A DNA stretch of 10,977 bases, taken from NCBI GenBank assembly GCA_027352645.1, contig DAIEIL010000095.1, positions 1 through 10,977 of the forward strand. Reading direction: 5' to 3'. The notes under the pieces were generated by a model. It did no database searches, had not been told where the DNA came from, and saw only the letters and a list, made by a program, of their open reading frames with translations. The stretch is from Rhodobiaceae bacterium (GTDB lineage Bacteria > Pseudomonadota > Alphaproteobacteria > Parvibaculales > Parvibaculaceae). Positions within the stretch are counted from its first letter, which is position 1; each line of letters opens with the position of its first letter. The position numbers and the translations under genes are program-made. This document shows, piece by piece, positions 1-6,715 of this stretch.

Positions 1-905
1 GCAAAGAGACGCGGTGCAAGATGCTGCACCGTCGGATCGTTCACCGCGCCGATACGGTCCGAAATCAACTGCGCATTGGCGAGAATGTTACGCAGATCGT
101 GGTTGATCTTGCTCACCGCCGCGCCGAGTGACGCCAACCGCGCCTGCTGGTTCAACGTGGCGCGAATTTCACGTTGCATGGCGCCGAGTTCGCGCTCCGC
201 AACGCCGATCTCGTCTTCACGGTCTGACGGCGCGATGACGCGGCGCACGTCTTCCGGGTTCTGGCGGAAGGCGACCATGTTCTCCGTGATGCGCCGCATG
301 GGGCGCACAAAGATGAGATGCAGCACCAGATAGACGAGACTCGCGGTCACAACGGAAATCACGATGGAGAGCCAGAAAATGTTTGCGCCGTAATGCAGCA
401 TGGCGTGGCGCAAGGGCGTCTCGCTGATGACGATCTCGATGAAATCGCCCGCGCCGAAACGCGGAAAATCCGTCACCTCGATCACGCGGCCGTCGCGCGA
501 AAAAAGTGTGCGGAAAGCATCCATGATGAGCGTCGTCGGCATCGCATCGCGCAGATCGTAAGTTGCGTCGATGCGCGGCGGCATCTTCTCGCTCAGCATC
601 AGCCGATGCTTGTTGTCGCGATGAAGCGAGACCGCGAACACTTGCGCGTTTTCGAGAAGTTCCTGCTGAAGCGCCGGCGAGACCATGTTGTCCGGCGTCG
701 CTTCGAGCGCGAGGGCCGCGATCTGGGCCGCGCCCAGATTCTGCTCCAGCCATGTCTTGCGGAAGTTGGCGATGGAGGGAACGAAGATCAGAACTTCGCT
801 CAGCATCACGAAGAGAATGGTGAGCACGAGAAGGCGGCGCGACAGGCTCTGGGCGAGGCCCAGACGCCAGCCTCTGCCTTTTGCTCCTCCCTCGCCTTCC
901 GCCAT
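1..905 (-). CDS. Membrane sensor histidine kinase, N-terminal part (cut by left edge)
   Basis: Hand translation of the minus strand gives 301 codons from an ATG at 905 with no stop before the window edge. The start is preceded by a good ribosome site, GAGGGAGAG. Residues about 24-43 form a first membrane segment, 45-172 an extracytoplasmic sensor region with no motif I recognise, and 173-199 a second membrane segment. A HAMP linker follows (about 198-250, starting RPMRRITENM). The dimerisation/phosphoacceptor helix contains SKINHDLRNILANAQ, with His269 as the likely phosphorylated residue. The ATPase domain would lie outside the window. The H-box HDLRN differs from the common HELRTPL form. 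It is the last gene of the minus-strand run, 70 bp after the flavin oxidoreductase, so it may share that transcript. A TAATAT at 949-944 could be its own -10, but I see no matching -35. No partner response regulator is in the window, and the ligand is unknown. Kinase assignment is secure; family placement is not. Confidence 0.9.
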   Translation of the reverse strand, partial: MAEGEGGAKGRGWRLGLAQSLSRRLLVLTILFVMLSEVLIFVPSIANFRKTWLEQNLGAAQIAALALEATPDNMVSPALQQELLENAQVFAVSLHRDNKHRLMLSEKMPPRIDATYDLRDAMPTTLIMDAFRTLFSRDGRVIEVTDFPRFGAGDFIEIVISETPLRHAMLHYGANIFWLSIVISVVTASLVYLVLHLIFVRPMRRITENMVAFRQNPEDVRRVIAPSDREDEIGVAERELGAMQREIRATLNQQARLASLGAAVSKINHDLRNILANAQLISDRIGAVNDPTVQHLAPRLF

Positions 906-975
906 CGCTCTCTCCCTCGCGGACCCGTCCGGCCGCAAGCGCGATATTAGCCCATAAGTGCGAGCTTGGGATGCC

Positions 976-2400
976 TCAGCCGAAAAGCCCCAGAAAGCGG
1001 ACGACTGCCCTCGTCTTCCTGCTGAAAAGCGTCGGCGTGTAGTAGGAGGAGGCGGCGCGTTTGGATATCTCCGAAAGTGTCGGATAGGGGACGACGATGC
1101 CCGCCATGGCCGAGAGCTTCAGCGCCTGCGCCTTCGCCAGCACCCAGGGCATGATCAATTCGCCCGCATGGGGGGCGACGATGGTGCAGCCGAGTACCCG
1201 CCCATGCATATCGGTAATGACCTTGATGAGACCGTCGGTCTCGCGGGTCGCCTGTGCGCGGTCATTCTCGGCGAGATGCCAGCGCAGCACATTGATCTTC
1301 ATATGGCGGGCGCGCGCTTCGGCCTCCGTCTCGCCGACATGGGCGATTTCAGGATCGGTATAGGTGACGTAGGGAATCGAGCCGTAGTCGACCTTGGCGG
1401 GCAAGCGGAAGAGCGCGTTCCTTATGACGATGCCCGCGTGATAATTCGCGACATGGGTGAACTGCATCCCGCCGATCACATCACCGATGGCGAAAACGCG
1501 CTTGTTCGCGGTGCGCAACTGGTCATCGACCTTGATCCCGTGCGCATCCGCCACGATGCCCGCCTTGTCGAGATCGAGCCCGTCGACCGACGGCTTGCGG
1601 CCCGTGGCGATGAGAAGATGCGAGCCTTCAATGACGCGCGGCCCTGTTGCTTCTTCAACCGTGATGGCGATACGGCCTGCCGCGCCGCTCACTTCCATCA
1701 CCTTCGCGCCCTCGAGAATCTCGACGCCTTCACGAATGAGACAATCGACGGCCAGCGCAGTGAGTTCGGGATCGTCCTTCGCCAGCGCCCTGGCGGCCTC
1801 GATCACCGTCACCTTGCAACCGAGGCGGCAATGCGCCTGCGCCATTTCCATGCCGATGGGACCGCCGCCAATGACGATCAGATGATCGGGGCGCTCGGTC
1901 TGCTCGAAGATCGTTTCATTGGTGAGAAAGGGCACGGTGCCGAGGCCGGGGATCGGCGGGATGGCGGGATGCGAGCCCGTGGCAATGACGATACGGCGCG
2001 CATGAATCTCCCTGTCGCCCGCGATGACGGTGCGCCCATCCTTGAAACGCGCATGGTCCTTGATGACGGTGACGCCGAGCCCTTCGAAACGGGCGACGGA
2101 ATCATTCGGCGCGATAGCGGCGATGACGCCTTTCACATGCGCGTTGACCTTGGCGAAATCGATCTGCGGCGTGACCGGCGCGATGCCGAAAGCTTCGCTG
2201 TCGCCCGTCACATAGGCGCGACGCGCGGCGGCGATCAGCGCCTTGGACGGCACGCAGCCCGTATTGAGGCAATCGCCGCCCATCTCTCCGCGCTCGATCA
2301 GAACGGTGCGCGCGCCCATCTGGGCCGCGCCCGCCGCCACCGATAAACCGCCCGAGCCCGCACCGATGACGCATATATCGGCATTGATCTTTTTCGCCAT
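976..2400 (-). CDS. FAD-dependent pyridine nucleotide-disulfide oxidoreductase (mercuric reductase/lipoamide dehydrogenase-like)
   Basis: A 474-residue flavoprotein of class I disulfide reductases, full length for the family. It has an FAD-binding GxGxxG at 13-18, the redox-active pair GGDCLNTGC (Cys44, Cys49), and a second dinucleotide fold VIGGGPIG (about 176-183) ending in Glu201, which favours NADH over NADPH. The second FAD motif is AIGDV (304-308), followed by the dimerisation domain. In lipoamide dehydrogenase and glutathione reductase the C-terminal dyad is His-Pro-...-Glu. Here the equivalent is Y439-P-T-L-S-E444, so the catalytic His is Tyr. True mercuric reductase also has Tyr in this area, but it carries a C-terminal Cys-Cys pair, often with an N-terminal heavy-metal domain; both are absent here. 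The substrate is therefore unknown, and databases often mislabel such proteins mercuric reductase or Lpd. It follows the TVP38/TMEM64 gene by 29 bp, suggesting coupled expression and perhaps function. Confidence 0.93.
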   Translation of the reverse strand: MAKKINADICVIGAGSGGLSVAAGAAQMGARTVLIERGEMGGDCLNTGCVPSKALIAAARRAYVTGDSEAFGIAPVTPQIDFAKVNAHVKGVIAAIAPNDSVARFEGLGVTVIKDHARFKDGRTVIAGDREIHARRIVIATGSHPAIPPIPGLGTVPFLTNETIFEQTERPDHLIVIGGGPIGMEMAQAHCRLGCKVTVIEAARALAKDDPELTALAVDCLIREGVEILEGAKVMEVSGAAGRIAITVEEATGPRVIEGSHLLIATGRKPSVDGLDLDKAGIVADAHGIKVDDQLRTANKRVFAIGDVIGGMQFTHVANYHAGIVIRNALFRLPAKVDYGSIPYVTYTDPEIAHVGETEAEARARHMKINVLRWHLAENDRAQATRETDGLIKVITDMHGRVLGCTIVAPHAGELIMPWVLAKAQALKLSAMAGIVVPYPTLSEISKRAASSYYTPTLFSRKTRAVVRFLGLFG

Positions 2401-2411
2401 GTCCGACTAAT

Positions 2412-2435
2412 CCGTTCAGTGTTGGCCGTTCAGTG
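2412..2435. repeat. Short tandem duplication at the gene junction
   Basis: The 10-mer CCGTTCAGTG occurs twice (2412-2421 and 2426-2435) with a TTGG spacer, a period of 14 bp. The right-hand copy carries the stop codon of the TVP38/TMEM64 gene (TCA at 2430-2432, TGA on the minus strand). The other copy lies in the gap just before the oxidoreductase start. It looks like a slippage duplication of the gene end; I see no sign of a transposon. Confidence 0.75.
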
Positions 2436-3158
2436 CTTCCGAAAGCGGCGATAAAGCGCCGGAACGAGGGAGAGCAATGCGAGCGCCAATATAGGCAGGA
2501 TGACGCGCGGCTCGAAGATCAAACCGAGGTTCGGTTGCTCGCCACGCTCGAAGACTGCGCCGAGGCCTGCGCCGAGACTCGCGAAAACGAATGTGCCCGG
2601 AATGATGCCGATGAATGTCGCAGCCACGAAAGTCGACAGACGGACGCCGAGAAAGGCGGGCGCCAGATTGACCAGCCAGAAGGGAAAGGCCGGCACGAGA
2701 CGCAGGAAAAGGAGATAGCTGAAGGCGTTGGCGCGAAAGCCTTCCTCCATGCGGGCGACGGCAGAGCCTGCCTTTGCCCGCAATAGATCGCCCAGCGCCG
2801 ATTTCGCCACGATGAAAAGAACCGCCGCCCCCGCCGTCGCCGCGATGACAGTGGCCGCGCCGCCAATAACCGTTCCGAAGAGAAAGCCGCCGGTGAGCGT
2901 CGCGACCAGCCCGCCCGGCAGCGAGAAGGCCACCATCAGCGCATAAAGGCCCATATAGATGATAATGGCCCAAAGCCGGTTCGCCTCCACCCATTGGGAA
3001 AGCGCCTGCCTGTTGTCGCGCAGCGTGTCCAGCGTCACATAGCGGTGAAGCCCCAGCGCGAAGAACAGACCGAAGCCCAGCGCGAGAATCGCCAGTGGCA
3101 GGAGCCTGCGGATCGAAAAACGCCGCGCAGCCCCGGGCGTCGATTGGTCCATGGACAT
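2430..3158 (-). CDS. TVP38/TMEM64 family (DedA-related) inner membrane protein
   Basis: A 242-residue polytopic membrane protein. Family marks are the SLPGG (79-83) and GGFLFG (90-95) block, then FLRLVPAFPFWLVN (151-164) with a membrane-embedded Arg153 and prolines, and IPGTF (186-190). Predicted hydrophobic segments are about 18-38, 61-80, 84-118, 150-170, 175-200 and 218-236. The re-entrant loops of this superfamily make an exact count unsafe. Relatives are DedA proteins and eukaryotic VTT-domain scramblases (TMEM41B, VMP1), so a role in lipid or small-molecule movement across the inner membrane is plausible but not shown. The start at 3158 is preferred over the internal ATG at 3152 because GGAGGG sits 7 nt before it. 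It is first in the run with the flavin oxidoreductase 29 bp downstream; COG0398 and COG1249 genes are commonly neighbours. It is divergent from rpmH. Confidence 0.92.
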   Translation of the reverse strand: MSMDQSTPGAARRFSIRRLLPLAILALGFGLFFALGLHRYVTLDTLRDNRQALSQWVEANRLWAIIIYMGLYALMVAFSLPGGLVATLTGGFLFGTVIGGAATVIAATAGAAVLFIVAKSALGDLLRAKAGSAVARMEEGFRANAFSYLLFLRLVPAFPFWLVNLAPAFLGVRLSTFVAATFIGIIPGTFVFASLGAGLGAVFERGEQPNLGLIFEPRVILPILALALLSLVPALYRRFRKH

Positions 3159-3228
3159 AAAAGAGCCCTCCGGTCAGAACGAATAGGGAACAAATCCCTC
3201 ATTTTCCCCGTTCCAGACCATACGCGAA

Positions 3229-3243
3229 TTTCCGATGCGGAAA
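3229..3243. promoter_or_regulatory. Inverted repeat, possible operator, in the TVP38/rpmH divergent region
   Basis: TTTCCG-ATG-CGGAAA is a perfect 6-bp inverted repeat about 70 bp upstream of the TVP38 gene start. A TATGGT on the minus strand just downstream of it could be a -10. The symmetry fits a dimeric regulator site, but nothing else supports it. The rest of the gap between 3159 and 3312 shows only a weak 5-bp palindrome (AGGGA...TCCCT, 3185-3199) in the TVP38 leader. Confidence 0.3.
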
Positions 3244-3312
3244 CCGGGCAAGCCCCCCGCCTCACCCGATTGTGACCGGAGTTCAGGCGTAGTGAGGATG
3301 TCCCCTACTTCA

Positions 3313-3342
3313 TTGACTTCGAGCGGATTTATCGACTATACA
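3313..3342 (+). promoter_or_regulatory. Sigma70-type promoter of the rpmH operon
   Basis: The -35 TTGACT (3313-3318) and -10 TATACA (3337-3342) are separated by 18 bp, close to the housekeeping consensus. Transcription would start near 3348-3350, giving a leader of about 115 nt before rpmH. It is the best promoter match I see in the window and sits where the translation/secretion operon needs one. Confidence 0.75.
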
Positions 3343-3354
3343 CCCCGCCAGACA

Positions 3355-3379
3355 GCCGTCAGGCGGCAACGCCGACGGC
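3355..3379 (+). promoter_or_regulatory. GNRA-capped hairpin in the rpmH leader
   Basis: GCCGTC (3355-3360) pairs with GACGGC (3374-3379), and the inner GGCG (3362-3365) pairs with CGCC (3370-3373), closing a GCAA tetraloop. That is 10 base pairs with one bulged A (3361). It starts only about 6 nt from the predicted transcript end and is followed by CTTTGTATTCTT. It could stabilise the 5' end or act as a weak early terminator. Confidence 0.55.
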
Positions 3380-3398
3380 CTTTGTATTCTTGGCACCC

Positions 3399-3467
3399 AT
3401 GAGTGCCGGCCGGGCGGCCCCGACAAGGGGGCCAAGCTCGCGCAGATCCGCCGGAGAAGAGACGTGA
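3399..3467 (+). CDS. Possible 22-codon leader ORF coupled to rpmH
   Basis: An ATG at 3399 opens 22 codons (MSAGRAAPTRG then PSSRRSAGEET) and stops at TGA 3465-3467. The stop overlaps the rpmH GTG start in the tetramer GTGA. Overlap of this kind is typical of translational coupling. The peptide is rich in Arg, Ser and Ala, as any frame of this GC-rich DNA tends to be. No clear ribosome site precedes the ATG, so chance is a real alternative. The region also holds a 6-bp hairpin (GGCCCC 3416-3421 with GGGGCC 3428-3433) that translation of the ORF would open. Confidence 0.3.
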   Translation: MSAGRAAPTRGPSSRRSAGEET

Positions 3468-3598
3468 AACGGACCTATCAACCGAGCGAACTCGTCCGCA
3501 AGCACCGCCACGGTTTCCGTGCGCGCATGGCGACGAAGGGTGGCCGCAAGGTTCTCGCCGCCCGCCGTGCCCGTGGACGCAAGCGGCTTTCGGCCTGA
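3464..3598 (+). CDS. rpmH: Large ribosomal subunit protein bL34
   Basis: A 44-codon gene starting at GTG. It reads MKRTYQPSELVRKHRHGF, then RARMATKGGRKVLAARRARG and RKRLSA, which is the standard bL34 sequence over its whole length. The protein is almost all basic residues and binds 23S rRNA in the 50S subunit. No ATG lies upstream in frame, so the GTG start is firm; GGAGAAGAG before it serves as ribosome site. It is the first gene after the strong promoter at 3313-3342. rnpA follows in the same direction, the order conserved across bacteria. Expression relative to rnpA may be adjusted by the hairpin in the gap that follows. Confidence 0.97.
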   Translation: MKRTYQPSELVRKHRHGFRARMATKGGRKVLAARRARGRKRLSA

Positions 3599-3614
3599 TC
3601 CGGCTATCCTTCCT

Positions 3615-3631
3615 GCGCGGACATACCGCGC
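3615..3631 (+). promoter_or_regulatory. Hairpin between rpmH and rnpA
   Basis: GCGCGG (3615-3620), ACATA loop, CCGCGC (3626-3631): a perfect 6-bp GC stem, 16 nt after the rpmH stop. There is no T-run, so a strong intrinsic terminator is unlikely. It could protect the rpmH mRNA 3' end or reduce read-through into rnpA, whose product is needed in far smaller amounts than L34. A weaker pairing, GGGCC (3636-3640) with GGCCC (3651-3655), lies just before rnpA. Confidence 0.45.
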
Positions 3632-3667
3632 GAACGGGCCCGCGCTCATAGGCCCTTGGACAGCCAC

Positions 3668-4111
3668 ATGACCCGCCGCACCGACATCGCCAGATTGCGG
3701 AAGCGGCGCGACTTTCTCGCCGCAGCGGGAGGTCGCAAATGGGCGGCCACGAGTCTCGTCCTGCAGGCGCGCGAACGCGCCGACGAGGACGAGCCCAGGG
3801 TGGGCTTCACAGTCACAAAGAAAGTGGGCGGCGCTGTCGTCCGCAACCGCGCAAGGCGGCGCCTCAAGGCCGCCGCCAGCGAAATCCTTCCGCTTGCCGC
3901 AAAACAAGGCTACGACTACGTGCTGGTCGGCCGCGCGAGCACGCTGACGCGGGCATGGCCCGACCTCCTCGACGATTTGCGCGCCGCCATGACGAAAGTT
4001 CATGGGGCGAAACCTCACGGGTCGCAGCGCCCCGCGCGCGGCCGTCCCTCCCAACGAATGACCGAGGGCCAACCGAGCTCCGGGGGCAAGGAAGACACGT
4101 CTCATGGGTGA
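3668..4111 (+). CDS. rnpA: Ribonuclease P protein component
   Basis: The protein subunit that binds the catalytic RNase P RNA and helps recognise the 5' leader of pre-tRNA. The 147 residues include GFTVTKKVGGAVVRNRARRRL (about 46-66), with the RNR signature around Arg59-Arg65, then ALxxR-type helix sequence and GYDYVLVGR (81-89), the usual core. The last ~36 residues are Gly/Ser/Arg-rich and probably disordered, longer than in compact homologues. The ATG at 3668 is chosen; a TTG at 3656 would add four residues, and neither has a strong ribosome site. The end overlaps the yidC start by 8 bp, giving tight coupling. In many bacteria yidD lies between these two genes; there is no room for it here. 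Confidence 0.95.
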   Translation: MTRRTDIARLRKRRDFLAAAGGRKWAATSLVLQARERADEDEPRVGFTVTKKVGGAVVRNRARRRLKAAASEILPLAAKQGYDYVLVGRASTLTRAWPDLLDDLRAAMTKVHGAKPHGSQRPARGRPSQRMTEGQPSSGGKEDTSHG

Positions 4112-5924
4112 TAATCGCAACTTCATCATCGCCATCCTGCTGTCGGTGCTGGTCTTCGTAGGCTGGCAGCATTTCGTGGTGACGCCGCGCATGGAAGCGG
4201 AGAAGGCCAAGCAGGCGCAGACGACCGCGCCCGCCGGCACGCCCGCAAGCGATGCGACGACGCCTGCGGTTCAGGGCGGCGCGGCTACCGTCCCCCCGAC
4301 GGGCGCGACCATCACGGCGGCGAGCCTTCCCCGCGATGAGGCGCTGAAGCAGAGCCCCCGCGTCCGGATCGTCTCGGACCGCGTGGACGGCTCGATCTCG
4401 CTCAAGGGCGCGCGCATCGACGATCTTTCCCTGCGCGACTATCGCGAGACGGTCGAGAAGACGAGCCCGGAAATCGCGCTCCTCTCGCCCGCCCACACCG
4501 AGAAGCCCTATTTCGCCGAGTTCGGCTATGTGGCCGCGCCCGGCGCCGCCGTGAAGCTTCCCACCAGCGATACGCTCTGGACGGTCGAGGCGGGCTCCAC
4601 CCTCACGCCCAAGACGCCGGTGACGCTCGCCTGGGACAATGGCGAGGGCCTCGTCTTCCACCGCACGATCTCGCTCGACGAGAATTTCCTCTTCAGCGTC
4701 CGCGACAGCGTCGAGAACAAGTCGAGCGCGCCCATCGCGCTCTTCCCCTACGGCCTCGTTTCGCGCACCGGCCAGCCCGCCGGCAAGGCCTTCTACATCC
4801 TGCATGAAGGCTTCATCGGCGAGTTCAAGGACAATGGCGAGACGGCGATCAAATATGCCGCCGCCATCAAGAACGGCCCGCAGACCGTCTCCGACACCGA
4901 AGGCTGGCTCGGCATCACCGATAAATACTGGGCTGCCGCGCTCATCCCCCAGGCAGGCCGCCCCTTCGTCGCGAATTTCAGCGCGGAAGCCGGCGCCAAT
5001 GCCGACCCGCAGCATGAGCGCTTCCAGGCCGACTTCCGCTATGAGGCGCTTACCATCGCGCCCAATTCGAGCGCGACGGTAGACAACCGTCTCTTCGCCG
5101 GCGCCAAGGTGTCCAAGGTCATCAACCAGTACAAGGACCAGGGCATCTACCGCTTCAACCTGCTGATCGACTGGGGCTGGTTCTGGTTCCTGACACAGCC
5201 GGTCTTCAAGGCGATCGACCTCATCGCGCGCGCCACCGGCAATTTCGGCATCGCGATTCTCATTGTCACCGTGCTCATCAAGGCCGCCTTCTTCCCGCTC
5301 GCCAATCGCTCCTATGAGTCGATGTCGAAGATGAAGAAGCTCCAGCCCGAGATGGAACGCATCAAGCAGGTCCACGCCGAAGACAAGATGCGCCAGCAGC
5401 AGGAGATCATGGAGCTCTACAAGAAGGAGAAGGTGAACCCGATCGCCGGCTGCCTGCCGATGGTGATCCAGATCCCGGTCTTCTTCTCGCTCTACAAGGT
5501 TCTCTTCGTGACCATCGAAATGCGGCATGCGCCGTTCTTCGGCTGGATCCACGACCTCTCGGCGCCGGACCCGACGACGCTCTTCAACCTTTTCGGCCTC
5601 ATTCCCTGGGCGCCGCCCGCCTTCCTTCTGATCGGCGCCTGGCCGCTCATCATGGGCTTCACCATGTTCGTGACCCAGCGCATGAACCCGGCCCCCGCCG
5701 ATCCGGTGCAGCAGCAGATCTTCACCTGGATGCCGGTGATCTTCACCTTCATGCTGGCGAGCTTCCCGGCCGGTCTCGTGATCTACTGGGCCTGGAACAA
5801 TACGCTGTCGGCATTGCAGCAGGGCGTCATCATGCGTCGTCAGGGTGTGAAGATCGAAATCTTCAGCAATCTCGGCATCGACAAGCTCTTCGCGTCGCGT
5901 GGCGCGGATAGCGGAAAGTCGTAA
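4104..5924 (+). CDS. yidC: Membrane protein insertase YidC (Oxa1 family)
   Basis: Inserts and folds inner membrane proteins, alone or with SecYEG. The 606 residues match the Gram-negative form. A first membrane segment (about 7-24) is followed by an Ala/Pro/Thr linker and a large periplasmic domain (about 60-340). The conserved five-segment insertase core runs from about 350 to 590. The core begins at FNLLIDWGWFWFLTQPVF. Arg402 in LANRSYESMSKMKKL lines the hydrophilic groove and matches the key Arg of E. coli YidC. The cytoplasmic hairpin (KKLQPEMERIK...YKKEKVNP) and the LPMVIQIPVFFSLYKVL segment are intact. The ATG at 4104 follows AAGGAAG at good spacing. engB starts 4 bp after the stop. Confidence 0.98.
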   Translation: MGDNRNFIIAILLSVLVFVGWQHFVVTPRMEAEKAKQAQTTAPAGTPASDATTPAVQGGAATVPPTGATITAASLPRDEALKQSPRVRIVSDRVDGSISLKGARIDDLSLRDYRETVEKTSPEIALLSPAHTEKPYFAEFGYVAAPGAAVKLPTSDTLWTVEAGSTLTPKTPVTLAWDNGEGLVFHRTISLDENFLFSVRDSVENKSSAPIALFPYGLVSRTGQPAGKAFYILHEGFIGEFKDNGETAIKYAAAIKNGPQTVSDTEGWLGITDKYWAAALIPQAGRPFVANFSAEAGANADPQHERFQADFRYEALTIAPNSSATVDNRLFAGAKVSKVINQYKDQGIYRFNLLIDWGWFWFLTQPVFKAIDLIARATGNFGIAILIVTVLIKAAFFPLANRSYESMSKMKKLQPEMERIKQVHAEDKMRQQQEIMELYKKEKVNPIAGCLPMVIQIPVFFSLYKVLFVTIEMRHAPFFGWIHDLSAPDPTTLFNLFGLIPWAPPAFLLIGAWPLIMGFTMFVTQRMNPAPADPVQQQIFTWMPVIFTFMLASFPAGLVIYWAWNNTLSALQQGVIMRRQGVKIEIFSNLGIDKLFASRGADSGKS

Positions 5925-5928
5925 CGCC

Positions 5929-6696
5929 ATGACCGGCAAAGGGCCGAACAAGCCGGAAAGCCCGGACCCGGAGAAATCAGCGCCAGACAAACCAGCGCCA
6001 GACAAGGCAAGCCTTGAAGGCAAGGGTCTGATCGCCGGCAACATTGAAGCGGGGCGCTGGCTCTTTGCCCAGCCCTGCGAATTCCTGCGCGGCGTGGTCG
6101 ATCTCGACGGGCTCCCCCCGATGGGCGCCCCCGAAATCGCCTTCGCGGGGCGGTCCAATGTCGGCAAGTCGAGCCTCGTCAACGCGCTGACGGGCCGCTC
6201 GACCCTGGCGCGCACCTCGAACACGCCGGGCCGCACGCAGCAACTCAACTTCTTTTCGCTGGGGCAGCCCGGCAATCCGGCGCTCATCCTTGTCGACCTG
6301 CCGGGCTATGGCTATGCGCGGGAGACGAAGGCCACAGTCGCCGCCTGGACGCGGCTCGTCATGGATTACCTGCGCGGGCGCACGTCGCTCCGCCGCGTGA
6401 TCGTCCTCATCGACGCCCGCCACGGGGTCAAGGAGAACGACCACGAGACGATGAAGCTGCTCGATACGGCCGCCGTCTCCTATCAGGTGGTCCTGACCAA
6501 GATCGACAAGCTGAAGCCGAGCGAGGTCGCCCCCCGGCTCGAAGAGGTGCGCGAAGCCGTCCGCCGCCATGTCGCCGCCCATCCGGTTGTCATCGCCACC
6601 TCGTCGGTCAAGGGCGAGGGCATTGCCGAACTCCGGGCCGAAATTGCCGGATTGGCCGATCCGCAAGCCATCGGCTATAAAGCGCGGGAACAATAA
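5929..6696 (+). CDS. engB: Ribosome biogenesis GTP-binding protein EngB/YsxC/YihA
   Basis: A TRAFAC-class GTPase needed for late 50S subunit assembly. From the ATG at 5929 it has 255 residues. G1 is GRSNVGKS (74-81), G2 the TPGRT region (99-103), G3 DLPGYG (123-128), G4 TKID (180-183) and G5 SSVKG (215-219). All motifs are intact. The GTG at 5899 would add ten residues inside the yidC end, with no better ribosome site; ATG 5929 has GGAAAG upstream and fits the 4-bp gap after yidC. The first ~40 residues are a Pro/Asp/Lys-rich, probably disordered leader not needed for the fold, containing a short internal repeat. The gene sits between yidC and argB as in many alphaproteobacteria. Confidence 0.97.
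   Translation: MTGKGPNKPESPDPEKSAPDKPAPDKASLEGKGLIAGNIEAGRWLFAQPCEFLRGVVDLDGLPPMGAPEIAFAGRSNVGKSSLVNALTGRSTLARTSNTPGRTQQLNFFSLGQPGNPALILVDLPGYGYARETKATVAAWTRLVMDYLRGRTSLRRVIVLIDARHGVKENDHETMKLLDTAAVSYQVVLTKIDKLKPSEVAPRLEEVREAVRRHVAAHPVVIATSSVKGEGIAELRAEIAGLADPQAIGYKAREQ
5978..6005 (+). repeat. engB: 13-bp direct repeat in the engB N-terminal leader
   Basis: CAGCGCCAGACAA occurs at 5978-5990 and 5993-6005, a period of 15 bp. It encodes the tandem (S/P)APDK pentapeptide. The repeat is in frame and lies in the disordered N-terminus, so copy number could change without loss of the GTPase. Confidence 0.8.
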
Positions 6697-6715
6697 AGCG
6701 GGGAGCGCGCGCTTC

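Noticed and set aside
20..37. Inverted repeat GGTGCA...TGCACC
   Set aside because: It lies inside the kinase coding sequence with ordinary codons; a 6-bp stem is expected by chance at this GC content.
217..753. 178-codon minus-strand frame in the sensor kinase region
   Set aside because: It is another frame of the kinase gene; the kinase frame has membrane segments, HAMP and H-box, this one is Arg/His-rich without motifs.
958..2346. 462-codon open frame on the plus strand opposite the flavin oxidoreductase
   Set aside because: Antisense to a protein with intact FAD, NAD and CxxxxC motifs; the translation has no domain-like pattern.
976..2400. Mercury resistance (mer) operon
   Set aside because: No merR, merT or merP nearby and the enzyme lacks the C-terminal Cys pair needed for Hg(II).
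3159..3463. Replication origin next to rpmH
   Set aside because: In some bacteria oriC and dnaA adjoin rpmH, but I see no dnaA, no gyrB and no cluster of TTATCCACA-type boxes here.
3864..6287. Long open frame (807 codons) on the minus strand opposite rnpA, yidC and engB
   Set aside because: It mirrors well-identified genes; the translation is low-complexity and rich in Arg, Glu, Asp and His, as expected for an antisense frame in GC-rich DNA.
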